64,000 nt of DNA from an uncultured Pelagibacteraceae bacterium (GTDB taxonomy: Bacteria > Pseudomonadota > Alphaproteobacteria > Pelagibacterales > Pelagibacteraceae), in contig CACPMF010000003.1 in NCBI GenBank assembly GCA_902634935.1, forward strand, positions 1-64,000, in the 5' to 3' direction. The notes under the pieces were generated by a model. It had not been told where the DNA came from. It ran no database searches and saw nothing but the letters and a program-made list of their open reading frames with translations. A program made the position numbers and the translations under genes. Within the stretch, counting starts at the first letter, position 1, and each line of letters opens with the position of its first letter. Positions 1 through 8,819 of the stretch are shown here, piece after piece.

Positions 1-1
1 T

Positions 2-484
2 GGGATATCTGTTGCTTGTGATGGAGTTTGTCTCACACTAATTTCATACAAAAATAAAACTTTAGAATTCTATCTTTCTAATGAAACTATTATGAAATCT
101 AAGTTTAAAAATATTAAATTAGGATCAATTATAAATTTAGAACTTCCTCTTAAATATAAACAAAATATATCTGGTCATATTTGCCAAGGTCATGTCGATA
201 CAGTCTCAAAAATAATGTCGATTAGAAAAATTGATAAATCGAAAATTTATGAATTTAAAATTGAGAGTAAATTTAAGAAATTTTTAGTCGAAAAAGCCTC
301 TATATTAATAAATGGTGTTTCTTTAACAATTGCAAAAATAAAAAAAAATTCATTTGAAATTTGGGTTATTCCCCACACATTAAAGTTAACTAATTTATAT
401 TATTTAAAAAAAAACGATTTAGTTAATATTGAGATAGATATTCTATCAAAATATGTAAAAAAATTTTTAAATGAAAAAAAATAA
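2..484 (+). CDS. ribE: Riboflavin synthase, alpha chain (5' end outside window)
   Basis: The reading frame is open from the first bases of the window, so this is the C-terminal part (about 161 residues) of a protein normally near 200 residues. Riboflavin synthase converts two molecules of 6,7-dimethyl-8-ribityllumazine into riboflavin and consists of two similar barrel repeats. The end of the first repeat (DGVCLTL) and most of the second (SGHICQGHVDTV, then GVSLTIAKI) are visible, matching the family's repeated G-V-C/S-L-T motif. The 3' end overlaps ribBA by 14 bp, so the genes are probably translationally coupled in a rib operon. Confidence 0.93.
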   Translation, partial: GISVACDGVCLTLISYKNKTLEFYLSNETIMKSKFKNIKLGSIINLELPLKYKQNISGHICQGHVDTVSKIMSIRKIDKSKIYEFKIESKFKKFLVEKASILINGVSLTIAKIKKNSFEIWVIPHTLKLTNLYYLKKNDLVNIEIDILSKYVKKFLNEKK

Positions 485-1574
485 ATTCAGTAACATTGAA
501 AAAATTATTTCTATCTCAAAAAAGGGAGGAATGTATATATTAGTTGACGATGAAAATAGAGAGAACGAGGGAGATTTAGTTTTCTCTGCATCAGATGTTG
601 ATTACAAAAAAATAAATTTTATGGCTAAGTATGGAAGAGGATTAATCTGCTTAACATTAAATAATACACATGCAAAAAAATTGGGACTTAGTTATATGGC
701 ACCTGTTAATCAATCTAGAAATAAAACTGCTTTTACAGTTTCTATTGAAGCAAAAAAAGGAATAACAACAGGTATATCAGCAAAAGATCGTGCTAAAACA
801 ATAAAAGTTGCTACTAAAAAAAATCCCAATAAAAAAGAAATAGTTTCACCCGGACATGTATTTCCAATTATTGCTCGAGAAGGAGGAGTTCTTGTAAGAG
901 CAGGCCATACAGAGGCATCCGTAGATATAGCTAAATTGTCCAATAAACTTCCAGCTGCAGTTATATGTGAAATTATGAATGAGGATGGAACTATGGCAAA
1001 AGGTGAAGATTTATTTAAATTTGCAAAAAAGCATAAACTTGCAATTGCAAAAATAGATGATTTGATCTCTTTTAGATTAAAAAAAGAAAAGTTAATTAAA
1101 TTAAAAAATACATCGAGTATAATTGTACAAAAACAAAAATATATTATTAAAGTATTTGAAAGTGTTTTAGATGGTTCAGAACATTTTGCATTATTAAAAG
1201 GAAAAATTAATTTAAACACCACACCAAGAGTTAGGGTTATTTCATCCAACGTAGTTCAAAATTATTTAATTAATCAAAAATTACCAAATTCATTTAATAA
1301 AACATTATCTTACTTTAAAAAATATAATAACTGTGTGTTGGTTTTTATAAGAGATCCAAATTTGAAATCTGTCTCACAAACTCTTAAACAATATAAATCT
1401 AAGGAATTTTATAAAAAAGGGTTTGATAAACTCATTAAAAATTATGGTATAGGTGCTCAAATAATTAAAAGTCTTAAAATAAAAAATATGATTTTAGTAA
1501 CAAGATCAACAAAAAAGGTTGTTGGTTTAGAAGGATATGGAATTAGAATACAAAAACAGGAAATAATAAAATGA
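471..1574 (+). CDS. ribBA: RibBA-type protein: DHBP synthase with degenerate GTP cyclohydrolase II domain
   Basis: The N-terminal half (about residues 1-205) is 3,4-dihydroxy-2-butanone-4-phosphate synthase, which makes the four-carbon unit of riboflavin from ribulose 5-phosphate. It carries the acidic motif DDENRENEGD, RAGHTEASVD and EIMNEDGTMA. The C-terminal half aligns in position with GTP cyclohydrolase II but lacks that enzyme's cysteine-rich zinc site: where functional enzymes read RVHSECLTGD this protein reads RVRVISSNVV. That half is therefore probably inactive. The gene lies between ribE and ribH with overlaps at both ends (14 bp and 4 bp). The first domain is secure; loss of cyclohydrolase activity is inferred. 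Confidence 0.93.
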   Translation: MKKNKFSNIEKIISISKKGGMYILVDDENRENEGDLVFSASDVDYKKINFMAKYGRGLICLTLNNTHAKKLGLSYMAPVNQSRNKTAFTVSIEAKKGITTGISAKDRAKTIKVATKKNPNKKEIVSPGHVFPIIAREGGVLVRAGHTEASVDIAKLSNKLPAAVICEIMNEDGTMAKGEDLFKFAKKHKLAIAKIDDLISFRLKKEKLIKLKNTSSIIVQKQKYIIKVFESVLDGSEHFALLKGKINLNTTPRVRVISSNVVQNYLINQKLPNSFNKTLSYFKKYNNCVLVFIRDPNLKSVSQTLKQYKSKEFYKKGFDKLIKNYGIGAQIIKSLKIKNMILVTRSTKKVVGLEGYGIRIQKQEIIK

Positions 1575-1963
1575 AAAAGAAAATATTAGTTATTATCGCA
1601 GATTATTATAAAGATATTTCAAATGATTTGTTGAAAAGCACTTTAAATAATTTAAACAAAAAACATTATTTTATTAAGATTCTTAAAGTGCCTGGAGTAT
1701 TTGAGATACCAGTAACTATTTCAAGAAATATAAATAAATACAATGGTTTCATTGCTTTAGGTTGTGTAATTAAAGGACAAACGCCACACTTTGATTTTAT
1801 TTCTCAATCTGCAACAGATGCGATAATGAAATTATCCATAAGTTCAAAAAAACCAATTGGAAACGGCATTATTACTTGCCTTAATAAAAAGCAAGCTGTT
1901 GCTAGGGGGAAAAAAGGACTAGAAGCTTCTGAGGCGGTAAAAGTCGTGTTAACCAATAAATAA
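1571..1963 (+). CDS. ribH: 6,7-dimethyl-8-ribityllumazine synthase
   Basis: This enzyme condenses 5-amino-6-ribitylaminouracil with dihydroxybutanone phosphate, the step before riboflavin synthase. The 130-residue protein has the family signatures GVFEIPVTI, GCVIKGQTPHFDFI (with the catalytic-site histidine) and a C-terminal GLEASEAVKVVL helix. It is somewhat shorter than the usual 140-160 residues because the N-terminus is trimmed. The start overlaps the ribBA stop in an ATGA arrangement and the next gene begins at the base after its stop, so it sits inside one transcript with ribE, ribBA, nusB and thiL. Confidence 0.95.
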   Translation: MKKKILVIIADYYKDISNDLLKSTLNNLNKKHYFIKILKVPGVFEIPVTISRNINKYNGFIALGCVIKGQTPHFDFISQSATDAIMKLSISSKKPIGNGIITCLNKKQAVARGKKGLEASEAVKVVLTNK

Positions 1964-2368
1964 ATGTCAATAATTTACAGTCCTAAAAATAACCCAAGGG
2001 TAATAATTATTCAAAAATTATATGGTCAATTTTTTAATAAAGAAGAAAAATTAGCTTTTCCAAAACACAGATTTAGAAAATTTATTAAAGACGTAGTAAA
2101 TGGTACATTGGAAAGAGATGAAGTAATTACAGATGAGATTAATAATCATTTAAACACTGATCTTAATATGATTAGATTAGACAAAGTATTCCAAGTAATA
2201 ATAAAAAGTGCAATTTTTGAATTTTTATATAAGCCAAGAACCTCATCTAAAATTATTATTAAGGAATACTTAAACGCTTCAAATTTTTTTATAGATATTT
2301 CTCAAACTAAATATCTTAACGCTTTGCTTGATAAGATTTCTAAAAAAGTGCGATCACCTAATGGATGA
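1964..2368 (+). CDS. nusB: Transcription antitermination factor NusB
   Basis: NusB binds boxA RNA with NusE (S10) during rRNA antitermination. The 134-residue protein is the right size and shows the expected all-helical pattern, with an N-terminal PRVIIIQKLYGQFF helix and the conserved C-terminal region LDKVFQVIIKSAIFEFLY followed by a helix ending in LDKISKKV. Its ATG directly follows the ribH stop, and its 3' end overlaps thiL by 8 bp. The position after ribH and before thiL is the common bacterial arrangement and supports the call. Confidence 0.9.
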   Translation: MSIIYSPKNNPRVIIIQKLYGQFFNKEEKLAFPKHRFRKFIKDVVNGTLERDEVITDEINNHLNTDLNMIRLDKVFQVIIKSAIFEFLYKPRTSSKIIIKEYLNASNFFIDISQTKYLNALLDKISKKVRSPNG

Positions 2369-3320
2369 TGATAAAATAATATCAAAGTATTTAAAATATC
2401 TAGCCGCTAATAATCCTAGTTCTCTTAAGCTAAATGATGATGTTTTTTTTGATAAAAAGAAAAATCTTGTCGTATCAACAGATACATATAATGAAAAAAT
2501 TCACTTTAAAAATACTAAAAAACCAGATTTAATAATAAAAAAAATTATTCGTTCCTCTATATCTGATTTAATTTGCAAAGGTGTTAAACCTCAATATATT
2601 TTTTTATCAGCTTCAATAAATAATAATTTATCTAATCAACCTAATTTTTTATTAATCGTTAAATCTTTAAAAGAAGAATTAAAAAAATATAAACTATTAC
2701 TTAGTGGTGGAGACACAACATATTCTAGTACCACATCATTCACGGTTACTGTAATTGGTTTTGCAACAAAAATTGTAAAAAGAAATAATTCAAATATTGG
2801 TGATGCGATTTTTGTTACTGGTAATATAGGTGATGCCTATGCTGGATTAAAAATTTTAAATAAGAATATTAAATCTACTAAAAGTTTAGAAAATTATTTT
2901 ATAAAAAAATATTATATCCCTGATATTGCTTTTAAAATACACAAATATATGCCTTCAATTGCATCTTCATCCATTGATATATCTGATGGCCTTATTTTAG
3001 ATCTTGAAAGAATGATTAATAATCAAAATTTAGGATATATTTTATCAATTAGAGATATTCCAATATCTAATAATCTTCAAAAATTAATACAGTTAAATAA
3101 TTTTCAAAAGAAAAATTTTGTTTCTAATGGTGATGATTACCAAGTGCTTTTTACATCTCCTTTGAAAAAAGTTGAGCAAATAAAAAAATTATCTAAAAGA
3201 ATCAATATAAAAATTACAAAAATAGGTAGTATTACGAATAAGCCCAATCAAATTATAAATACTAATGGAAATTATCTAAAAAGTATTAAAAATAAAGGTT
3301 ATTTGCATAAGTTTAAATAA
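2361..3320 (+). CDS. thiL: Thiamine-monophosphate kinase
   Basis: ThiL phosphorylates thiamine monophosphate to thiamine pyrophosphate, the active cofactor. Visible family motifs are NDDVFFD and STDTYNEKIHF near the N-terminus (metal and substrate binding), SGGDTT, GNIGDAYAGL, SIDISDGL and the late SNGDDYQVLF. I place the start at 2361 (MDDDKIISKYL), because this matches the family N-terminus; an in-frame ATG at 2328 would add eleven residues lying wholly inside nusB. The resulting 8-bp overlap with nusB suggests coupling. SAR11 is known for lacking full thiamine synthesis, and a kinase would still be needed to use salvaged precursors. Confidence 0.92.
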   Translation: MDDDKIISKYLKYLAANNPSSLKLNDDVFFDKKKNLVVSTDTYNEKIHFKNTKKPDLIIKKIIRSSISDLICKGVKPQYIFLSASINNNLSNQPNFLLIVKSLKEELKKYKLLLSGGDTTYSSTTSFTVTVIGFATKIVKRNNSNIGDAIFVTGNIGDAYAGLKILNKNIKSTKSLENYFIKKYYIPDIAFKIHKYMPSIASSSIDISDGLILDLERMINNQNLGYILSIRDIPISNNLQKLIQLNNFQKKNFVSNGDDYQVLFTSPLKKVEQIKKLSKRINIKITKIGSITNKPNQIINTNGNYLKSIKNKGYLHKFK

Positions 3321-3397
3321 GTTAAATATTGCCTTTTAGCTTTATTTTTGTAATGTCCGCATTTTAAAAAATTAACCAAAAGAATTTTAAGGAAATT

Positions 3398-5509
3398 ATG
3401 AACGCATCTATCGAAACAATATTACTGTATACAATTTTTGCTGGTTTACTCTCTATAGTCTATGGATTTGTAACTGGTTCAAATATTTTAAAATCAAGTG
3501 CAGGTAATAGCAAAATGCAAGAAATTGCCTCTGCTATACAAATTGGAGCAAAAGCATATTTAAATAGACAATATAAAACTATAGCTATAGTTGGAGTAGT
3601 TGTTTTAGTAATAATTAGTTTCGCTTTTTCAATATTAGTGGGGATTGGTTATTTAATTGGTGCAGCTTTATCTGGAATAGCAGGATATGTAGGTATGCTT
3701 GTATCAGTACAAGCTAACGTGAGGACAGCAGAGGCCTCAAGAAAAGGTTTAGCACAAGGTTTGTCAGTAGCGTTTAAGTCAGGAGCAATAACTGGAATGT
3801 TGGTTGCTGGTTTAGCATTATTATCAATTGCAGTTTATTATTACATACTCCTAAAATCTGGTGTTGACGAAAGAGAAATCGTTAATGCTTTAGTTGCATT
3901 AGGATTTGGTGCTTCATTAATTTCTATTTTTGCAAGATTAGGTGGTGGAATTTTTACAAAAGGTGCTGACGTAGGAGCTGATTTAGTTGGTAAAGTTGAA
4001 GCTGGTATTCCAGAAGATGATCCAAGAAATCCAGCAGTGATTGCGGACAATGTCGGTGATAATGTTGGTGATTGCGCTGGTATGGCCGCTGATTTATTTG
4101 AAACTTATGCTGTTACTATTGTAGCTACAATGGTTTTATCATCTATTTTTTTTCAATCAGATATCAATATGATGATATACCCTTTAACAATTGGTGGAGC
4201 ATGTATAATTACCTCAATTATTGGAACTTTTTTTGTTAAGTTAGGAAATTCCAAAAATGTTATGAACGCTCTGTATAAAGGTTTTATTGCAACAGCAATT
4301 TTATCTTTAGTAATATTATATCCTGTTACAGATTATGTAATTGGTTTAAATGTAAATTATAGTTTTGGTGACACTACATTTACAGGAATGAGTTTATATT
4401 ATTGCGGTGTTGTTGGTTTAATTATAACAGGATTACTCATATGGATTACTGAATATTACACAGGAACAGATTATCGTCCCGTTAAAACCGTGGCGGCATC
4501 TTCAACAACTGGACATGGTACGAATGTTATACAGGGATTAGCTATATCAATGGAAGCAACCGCTATACCAGCATTAATTATTGTTGCTGGTATATTAATA
4601 ACAAATGCGATTGCAGGTTTATTTGGAATTGCAATTGCTGTCACAACAATGCTTGCGCTAGCAGGTATGGTTGTAGCACTTGATGCTTATGGACCAGTGA
4701 CAGACAACGCTGGTGGAATTGCAGAAATGTCTAATCTTCCGAAAAATGTTAGAAAAACAACAGATGCTTTAGATGCAGTAGGAAACACAACAAAAGCAGT
4801 TACAAAAGGTTATGCTATAGGATCAGCTGGATTGGGTGCTTTGGTTTTATTTGCAGCATATACTGAAGATATTAAATATTTTTCAAAAGAAGCTGGTTCT
4901 AAACTAGAGGGAATAGTAGTTTCTTTTGATTTATCAAATCCATTTGTAGTTGTTGGCTTATTAATTGGTGGAATGCTTCCATACTTATTTGGTTCAATGG
5001 GAATGCAAGCAGTTGGGAGAGCAGGCGGTGCTGTTGTCGTCGAAGTTAGAAGGCAATTTAAAAAAATTCCTGGAATAATGAAACGTAAAGCAAAACCAGA
5101 TTACGGTAAACTTGTTGATTTATTAACTAAAGCAGCAATTAAAGAAATGGTAATACCTTCATTGTTACCAGTTTTATCTCCAATTGTTTTATATATAATA
5201 ATTCTACCAATAGGTGGTCAGGTAGCTGCTCTATCTTCAGTTGGAGCTATGTTGCTTGGAGTAATTATAACTGGATTATTTGTTGCTGTTTCTATGACAG
5301 CAGGTGGTGGAGCTTGGGACAATGCCAAGAAGTATATTGAGGACGGTAAATTTGGAGGAAAAGGTTCTGAGGCACATAAAGCTGCAGTAACAGGTGATAC
5401 TGTAGGGGATCCATACAAAGATACAGCTGGTCCCGCTGTAAACCCAATGATTAAAATTACAAATATTGTTGCTTTACTTCTTCTTGCGGTAATAGCTGGG
5501 GGACATTAA
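3398..5509 (+). CDS. hppA: K+-independent proton-pumping membrane pyrophosphatase
   Basis: This inner-membrane enzyme couples hydrolysis of pyrophosphate to proton export. The 703-residue protein has many membrane helices and the diagnostic catalytic stretch [19 protein letters not shown], followed by [19 protein letters not shown], and a second acidic site near the C-terminus ([14 protein letters not shown]). The motif GNTTKA places lysine at residue 466; that lysine marks the potassium-independent class, whereas potassium-dependent enzymes have alanine there. The start is preceded by an AAGGA ribosome-binding site. It has its own 77-bp upstream gap after thiL and ends 3 bp inside the stop of the convergent bamE. 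Confidence 0.97.
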   Translation: MNASIETILLYTIFAGLLSIVYGFVTGSNILKSSAGNSKMQEIASAIQIGAKAYLNRQYKTIAIVGVVVLVIISFAFSILVGIGYLIGAALSGIAGYVGMLVSVQANVRTAEASRKGLAQGLSVAFKSGAITGMLVAGLALLSIAVYYYILLKSGVDEREIVNALVALGFGASLISIFARLGGGIFTKGADVGADLVGKVEAGIPEDDPRNPAVIADNVGDNVGDCAGMAADLFETYAVTIVATMVLSSIFFQSDINMMIYPLTIGGACIITSIIGTFFVKLGNSKNVMNALYKGFIATAILSLVILYPVTDYVIGLNVNYSFGDTTFTGMSLYYCGVVGLIITGLLIWITEYYTGTDYRPVKTVAASSTTGHGTNVIQGLAISMEATAIPALIIVAGILITNAIAGLFGIAIAVTTMLALAGMVVALDAYGPVTDNAGGIAEMSNLPKNVRKTTDALDAVGNTTKAVTKGYAIGSAGLGALVLFAAYTEDIKYFSKEAGSKLEGIVVSFDLSNPFVVVGLLIGGMLPYLFGSMGMQAVGRAGGAVVVEVRRQFKKIPGIMKRKAKPDYGKLVDLLTKAAIKEMVIPSLLPVLSPIVLYIIILPIGGQVAALSSVGAMLLGVIITGLFVAVSMTAGGGAWDNAKKYIEDGKFGGKGSEAHKAAVTGDTVGDPYKDTAGPAVNPMIKITNIVALLLLAVIAGGH

Positions 5510-5967
5510 TCTGTTTTTGATCTATTTCTGGCGGGAGCATTAACTTTCTCCCGCAAACTTGAGAATATATTATATATAGTATTATCTTGTTCAAATTCTT
5601 TTGTGGTAATTTTTTTAACATATTTTAGTTCGTTCATATCATTGAGATTTACCAATTTCTTGTTTTTTACTAAACCCTTGTTATTAAATTCAATGACTAA
5701 AATATTATTTTTACTAATTTTTTTTATGCCCAACTTAAACAATGACTGGTTTGTTTGTTTTCTTTCTATATAAAACCATTTATTTGAATTGAATTTACTT
5801 ATAGAGGAGGGATGTCCAATGAATTTAATTATGTCGTTTTTATTTGATTTATTAATTACTATCTTTTCTAATTTTTTATCTAGAGATATAAAACCGTGGT
5901 TTTTTGATGCTTTATTTGACGAACAAGCGGTGATAAAAAAAACAATTAGTAATAATAAAATACGCAT
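5506..5967 (-). CDS. bamE: Outer-membrane assembly lipoprotein BamE (SmpA/OmlA family)
   Basis: BamE is a small lipoprotein of the BAM complex that inserts beta-barrel proteins into the outer membrane. The 153-residue product starts with a hydrophobic signal peptide and a lipobox (FITAC, lipidated cysteine at residue 15). The SmpA/OmlA fold is recognisable in the segment [14 protein letters not shown] followed by WFYIERK. Its stop overlaps hppA and its ATG directly abuts the ATG of the divergent gene to the right. The gene's last codons form a GC-rich hairpin unusual for this genome. Confidence 0.85.
   Translation of the reverse strand: MRILLLLIVFFITACSSNKASKNHGFISLDKKLEKIVINKSNKNDIIKFIGHPSSISKFNSNKWFYIERKQTNQSLFKLGIKKISKNNILVIEFNNKGLVKNKKLVNLNDMNELKYVKKITTKEFEQDNTIYNIFSSLREKVNAPARNRSKTD
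5531..5554. other. GC-rich inverted repeat at the hppA/bamE convergence
   Basis: A 7-bp arm GCGGGAG (5531-5537) pairs perfectly with CTCCCGC (5548-5554) around a 10-base loop. It lies inside the last codons of bamE and 22 bp beyond the hppA stop. An almost all-GC stem is striking in this background. It could act as a transcription stop for hppA, but no T-run follows on either strand, so an ordinary intrinsic terminator is not supported. Confidence 0.45.
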
Positions 5968-6441
5968 ATGAATTCTGAATATTTAAATATTTACAACAAT
6001 TTAATTAAATTAACTAGAAATAAAAATCTATACCTAAACCTTGAGAGAAATGATGAATTTTCTGATCGACTATTGTTTCTTATGTTTCACTTTGCATTAT
6101 TTTTAAAAAAATTCAAATCAGAAATTAATAAAAAAAAATCACAGGAATTATTCGATTTTTTTGTAAGACAAATTGAACTTTCTATAAGAGAAATAGGTTA
6201 TGGTGATGTTTCTGTTAATAAAAAAATGAAAGAATACGTAAATATGTTTTATGCTATACTTGATAAAATTGAAGTCATGGATATGACAATTGACGAAAAT
6301 ATTTCAAATTTTTTCAGAAAAATATTCAATTTAGATAAAAATATTAAGTTTTATGCGAATTATTATAAAAAATATAATGAATACCTTTCAAATAATACTT
6401 TAAATAACTTTACAAAAGATATAATAAACCATAATTTTTAA
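5968..6441 (+). CDS. Ubiquinol-cytochrome c chaperone family protein (CBP3/UQCC1-like)
   Basis: The 157-residue helical protein matches the ubiquinol-cytochrome c chaperone family, whose eukaryotic members (CBP3/UQCC1) help make or assemble cytochrome b of the bc1 complex. The recognisable core runs from [17 protein letters not shown] through [20 protein letters not shown] to [14 protein letters not shown], including the typical G-x-G-D turn. In alphaproteobacteria this gene usually sits between bamE and yceD-rpmF-plsX, and here it keeps that place although yceD is missing. The start codon directly abuts the bamE start on the other strand. Confidence 0.8.
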   Translation: MNSEYLNIYNNLIKLTRNKNLYLNLERNDEFSDRLLFLMFHFALFLKKFKSEINKKKSQELFDFFVRQIELSIREIGYGDVSVNKKMKEYVNMFYAILDKIEVMDMTIDENISNFFRKIFNLDKNIKFYANYYKKYNEYLSNNTLNNFTKDIINHNF

Positions 6442-6443
6442 AT

Positions 6444-6623
6444 ATGGCTGTACCTAAACGTAAAACAACGAAATCTAGAGCTGGAATGAGAAGATCTCAT
6501 ATAAAAGTTTCATCTAAGAATATAATTGAGGATAAAAAATCCGGTGAGTACAGATTATCTCACCACTTAGACTTAAAAACTGGGTTTTATAAAGGAAGAC
6601 AAGTTTTAGATCCTAAAGAATAG
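6444..6623 (+). CDS. rpmF: 50S ribosomal protein L32
   Basis: A 59-residue ORF begins [19 protein letters not shown], the classical L32 N-terminus, and ends [14 protein letters not shown]. It has no cysteines, so it is the zinc-free form of L32. It starts two bases after the bc1-chaperone gene and ends six bases before plsX. The L32-plsX order is standard in proteobacteria, and the short spacing indicates co-transcription. Confidence 0.96.
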   Translation: MAVPKRKTTKSRAGMRRSHIKVSSKNIIEDKKSGEYRLSHHLDLKTGFYKGRQVLDPKE

Positions 6624-6629
6624 TTTTTT

Positions 6630-7637
6630 ATGACAGATCATATAACCATTGCTATCGATGCAATGGGTGGTGAAAATTCACCTCATAAAACGATTGAAGG
6701 AATTTCTCATCACCTAAAAGGATCAAACAATACATTCTATTTAATCTTTGGAAATGAAAAACAAATACGCCCGCTTATTGAAAAATACAAAATAAACTCG
6801 GATAAATTCAAAATAATTCATACCGAAAAAAATATAGAGGATACAGATACAGCTTTAGGAGCGGCCAAGAAAGGGAAAGATACAAGTCTTTGGCTCGCAA
6901 TGGAAAGTTTAAAAAAAGGGGAGTCTGATTGTGTAGTTTCAGCTGGTAACACTGGAGCGCTTTTTGTTATAGCAAAACTTAATCTTGAAATGATAACAAA
7001 CATTGACAAACCTGCGTTATCAGCTTTATGGCCAAATAAAAATGGAATGAATGTGGTTCTTGATTTAGGTGCAAACATAGAGTGTAACGAAAAAAATTTA
7101 ATTGATTTTAGTGTAATGGGTTCAGCTTTACATAAATCATTATTTGAAAATGAAATTTCCAAAGTTGCGTTACTTAATATTGGCTCAGAAGAAATAAAGG
7201 GAAATACAATTATTAAAAATACATACCAAGCCTTGAACGATAAAAAAAATAATTTATTTGAATTTTGTGGTTATATTGAAGGAAATCATATTATGGATGG
7301 AGATGTAAACGTAATAGTAACAGATGGTTTTACTGGTAATATTGCTTTGAAAACAGCAGAAGGTACAGCGAATTTTATAACATCTGAACTTAAAAAAACC
7401 ATGACCTCAAATTTAATTGGAAAATTTTCATCTTTATTAAATTTAAAAAATTTAAAAAAATTCAAAAATAAACTAGATCCTAGATTATATAATGGTGCTA
7501 TATTACTTGGATTGAACAAGCCAGTAATAAAAAGCCATGGATCAACAGATGCAATTGGATTTGCAAATTCTCTTAAAGTTGGTGAAAAAGTTATAAAAGG
7601 AAAATTGATTGATAAAATTAAAGAAAATATAAATTAA
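6630..7637 (+). CDS. plsX: Phosphate acyltransferase PlsX
   Basis: PlsX makes acyl-phosphate from acyl-ACP and phosphate for the first step of phospholipid synthesis; it is a peripheral inner-membrane enzyme. The 335-residue length is normal. The N-terminus AIDAMGGENSPH, the central VVSAGNTGALF and the later DGFTGNIALKTAEG and GLNKPVIKSHG are family motifs. It follows rpmF with a 6-bp gap. The fabH gene normally found directly downstream is absent; ihfA begins three bases after the stop. Confidence 0.95.
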   Translation: MTDHITIAIDAMGGENSPHKTIEGISHHLKGSNNTFYLIFGNEKQIRPLIEKYKINSDKFKIIHTEKNIEDTDTALGAAKKGKDTSLWLAMESLKKGESDCVVSAGNTGALFVIAKLNLEMITNIDKPALSALWPNKNGMNVVLDLGANIECNEKNLIDFSVMGSALHKSLFENEISKVALLNIGSEEIKGNTIIKNTYQALNDKKNNLFEFCGYIEGNHIMDGDVNVIVTDGFTGNIALKTAEGTANFITSELKKTMTSNLIGKFSSLLNLKNLKKFKNKLDPRLYNGAILLGLNKPVIKSHGSTDAIGFANSLKVGEKVIKGKLIDKIKENIN

Positions 7638-7640
7638 TCA

Positions 7641-7931
7641 ATGAGAATAAACCTTACAAAAAAACAAATTATTAATTCAATTTACATGCAAATTGGGTTT
7701 TCGAAAAAAATTTCAGAAAATTTACTTGAGGATGTTTTTCAAATAATACTAAAAAATATTATTTCTAACAAAAAGGTAAAGATCGCAAAATTTGGTACGT
7801 TTTCATTAAGAAATAAAAATGAACGTATTGGGAGAAATCCAAAAACAAAAGAAGTTAAAATAATTTCATCACGAAAAGTTGTTTTATTTAAACCTTCAAA
7901 AGAATTAAAAAATTTCATAAATAATGACTAA
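7641..7931 (+). CDS. ihfA: Integration host factor, alpha subunit (HU/IHF family)
   Basis: This 96-residue protein is a DNA-bending histone-like protein. It shows the HU/IHF pattern: an N-terminal helical dimerisation region, then KIAKFGTFSLR and the DNA-contacting arm with GRNPKTKE. The G-R-N-P motif and the plsX-ihfA-merR context favour the IHF alpha subunit over HU. It is three bases downstream of plsX and overlaps the MerR-family gene by 8 bp. IHF could assist the tyrosine recombinase elsewhere in this window; that link is speculation. Confidence 0.88.
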   Translation: MRINLTKKQIINSIYMQIGFSKKISENLLEDVFQIILKNIISNKKVKIAKFGTFSLRNKNERIGRNPKTKEVKIISSRKVVLFKPSKELKNFINND

Positions 7932-8292
7932 AAAAACATTGGATGCATATAAAACAATTAGTGAAGTTGCTGAAATTCTGAATTTAGTTAATTCAAAAAA
8001 TGGATCATTATCAACGCATACACTGAGATATTGGGAAAAAGAATTTAAACAAATTAAACCAAAAATTTTAGCAGGCAATAGAAGATACTATGATATTAAA
8101 ACTATAGAAATAATTAAAAATATAAAATTTTTATTAAAAGACAAGGGCATGACCATTGAAGGTGTTAAAAAGCAACTAGATAATGATGAAACAGACCTTG
8201 ACGGAACAATTAATATATCTATAAACACAAAAAATATTTTAAAAACTAAACTAAATAAAATTTCTAAACTAATAAAAGATATTAAAAAATAG
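7924..8292 (+). CDS. MerR-family transcriptional regulator
   Basis: The 122-residue protein has a MerR-type winged-helix domain: a helix with TISEVAEIL, then THTLRYWEKEFKQIKP and GNRRYYDIKTIEIIKNIKFL. The RYWEKEF and RRYY residues are hallmarks of the family. The C-terminal effector domain is reduced to a lysine-rich coil without a recognisable ligand site. Placement immediately after ihfA is conserved in alphaproteobacteria, where this regulator usually has no known target. Confidence 0.88.
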   Translation: MTKKTLDAYKTISEVAEILNLVNSKNGSLSTHTLRYWEKEFKQIKPKILAGNRRYYDIKTIEIIKNIKFLLKDKGMTIEGVKKQLDNDETDLDGTINISINTKNILKTKLNKISKLIKDIKK

Positions 8293-8293
8293 A

Positions 8294-8485
8294 ATGGCTA
8301 AAAAAACACATGTAAAGGTAAGACTTGTTCCAGAAGCTAAACCAGATAGTCCATTTTTCTATTATGTTAAAAAACCTGCAGGTGGTGAAAAAGCGAAGGT
8401 AAAACTAAAGGCAAAGAAATATAATCCTGCTACTAGAAAACATGAAGTTTTTGTTGAAAAAAAACTTCCACCACATAGTAAATAA
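8294..8485 (+). CDS. rpmG: 50S ribosomal protein L33
   Basis: The sequence KVRLVPEAKPDSPFFYYVKK followed by KLKAKKYNPATRKHEVFVEK is a good L33 match. At 63 residues it is longer than the usual 50-55, with an insertion around PAGGEKAKVK. There are no cysteine pairs, so it is a zinc-free form. It starts one base after the MerR-family stop, and its own stop directly abuts the stop of the convergent chorismate mutase gene. Confidence 0.92.
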   Translation: MAKKTHVKVRLVPEAKPDSPFFYYVKKPAGGEKAKVKLKAKKYNPATRKHEVFVEKKLPPHSK

Positions 8486-8776
8486 TTATTTTTTTTTAAA
8501 ATTTCTTCTCTCATAATCGATATATGCGAAAATCATATTTTTCCATATCCGATTAGTTATTTTAGGATCGATCTTTTTTTTTAGTGATTTTTTTTTTATA
8601 TTATTAAGGATTTTTGAAATTCTTTTTTTGTCAACTATTTCACTTTTGTGATTTTTAAGCTTAAGGACATCTTTGACTATATTGCTTCTTATACTTATTA
8701 GACTTAATAATTTATTGTCTAAGATATCTAACCTTTTTCTAAGTGAATTTAATTTTTTTCTATTTTCTGGCGACAT
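8486..8776 (-). CDS. Chorismate mutase, AroQ class
   Basis: Chorismate mutase converts chorismate to prephenate on the way to phenylalanine and tyrosine. The 96-residue all-helical protein starts with the typical LRKRLDILDNKLLSLISIRS, in which the arginine and aspartate positions of AroQ are present. A later KKRISKILNNIKKK and C-terminal RIWKNMIFAYIDYE match the third-helix pattern. It is a stand-alone domain, not fused to prephenate dehydratase. It stands divergently from ctaA with 43 bp between starts. Confidence 0.82.
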   Translation of the reverse strand: MSPENRKKLNSLRKRLDILDNKLLSLISIRSNIVKDVLKLKNHKSEIVDKKRISKILNNIKKKSLKKKIDPKITNRIWKNMIFAYIDYERRNFKKK

Positions 8777-8819
8777 TTCAACAATTGGAATTCTATATAA
8801 ATATTATATTTAAATAAGC

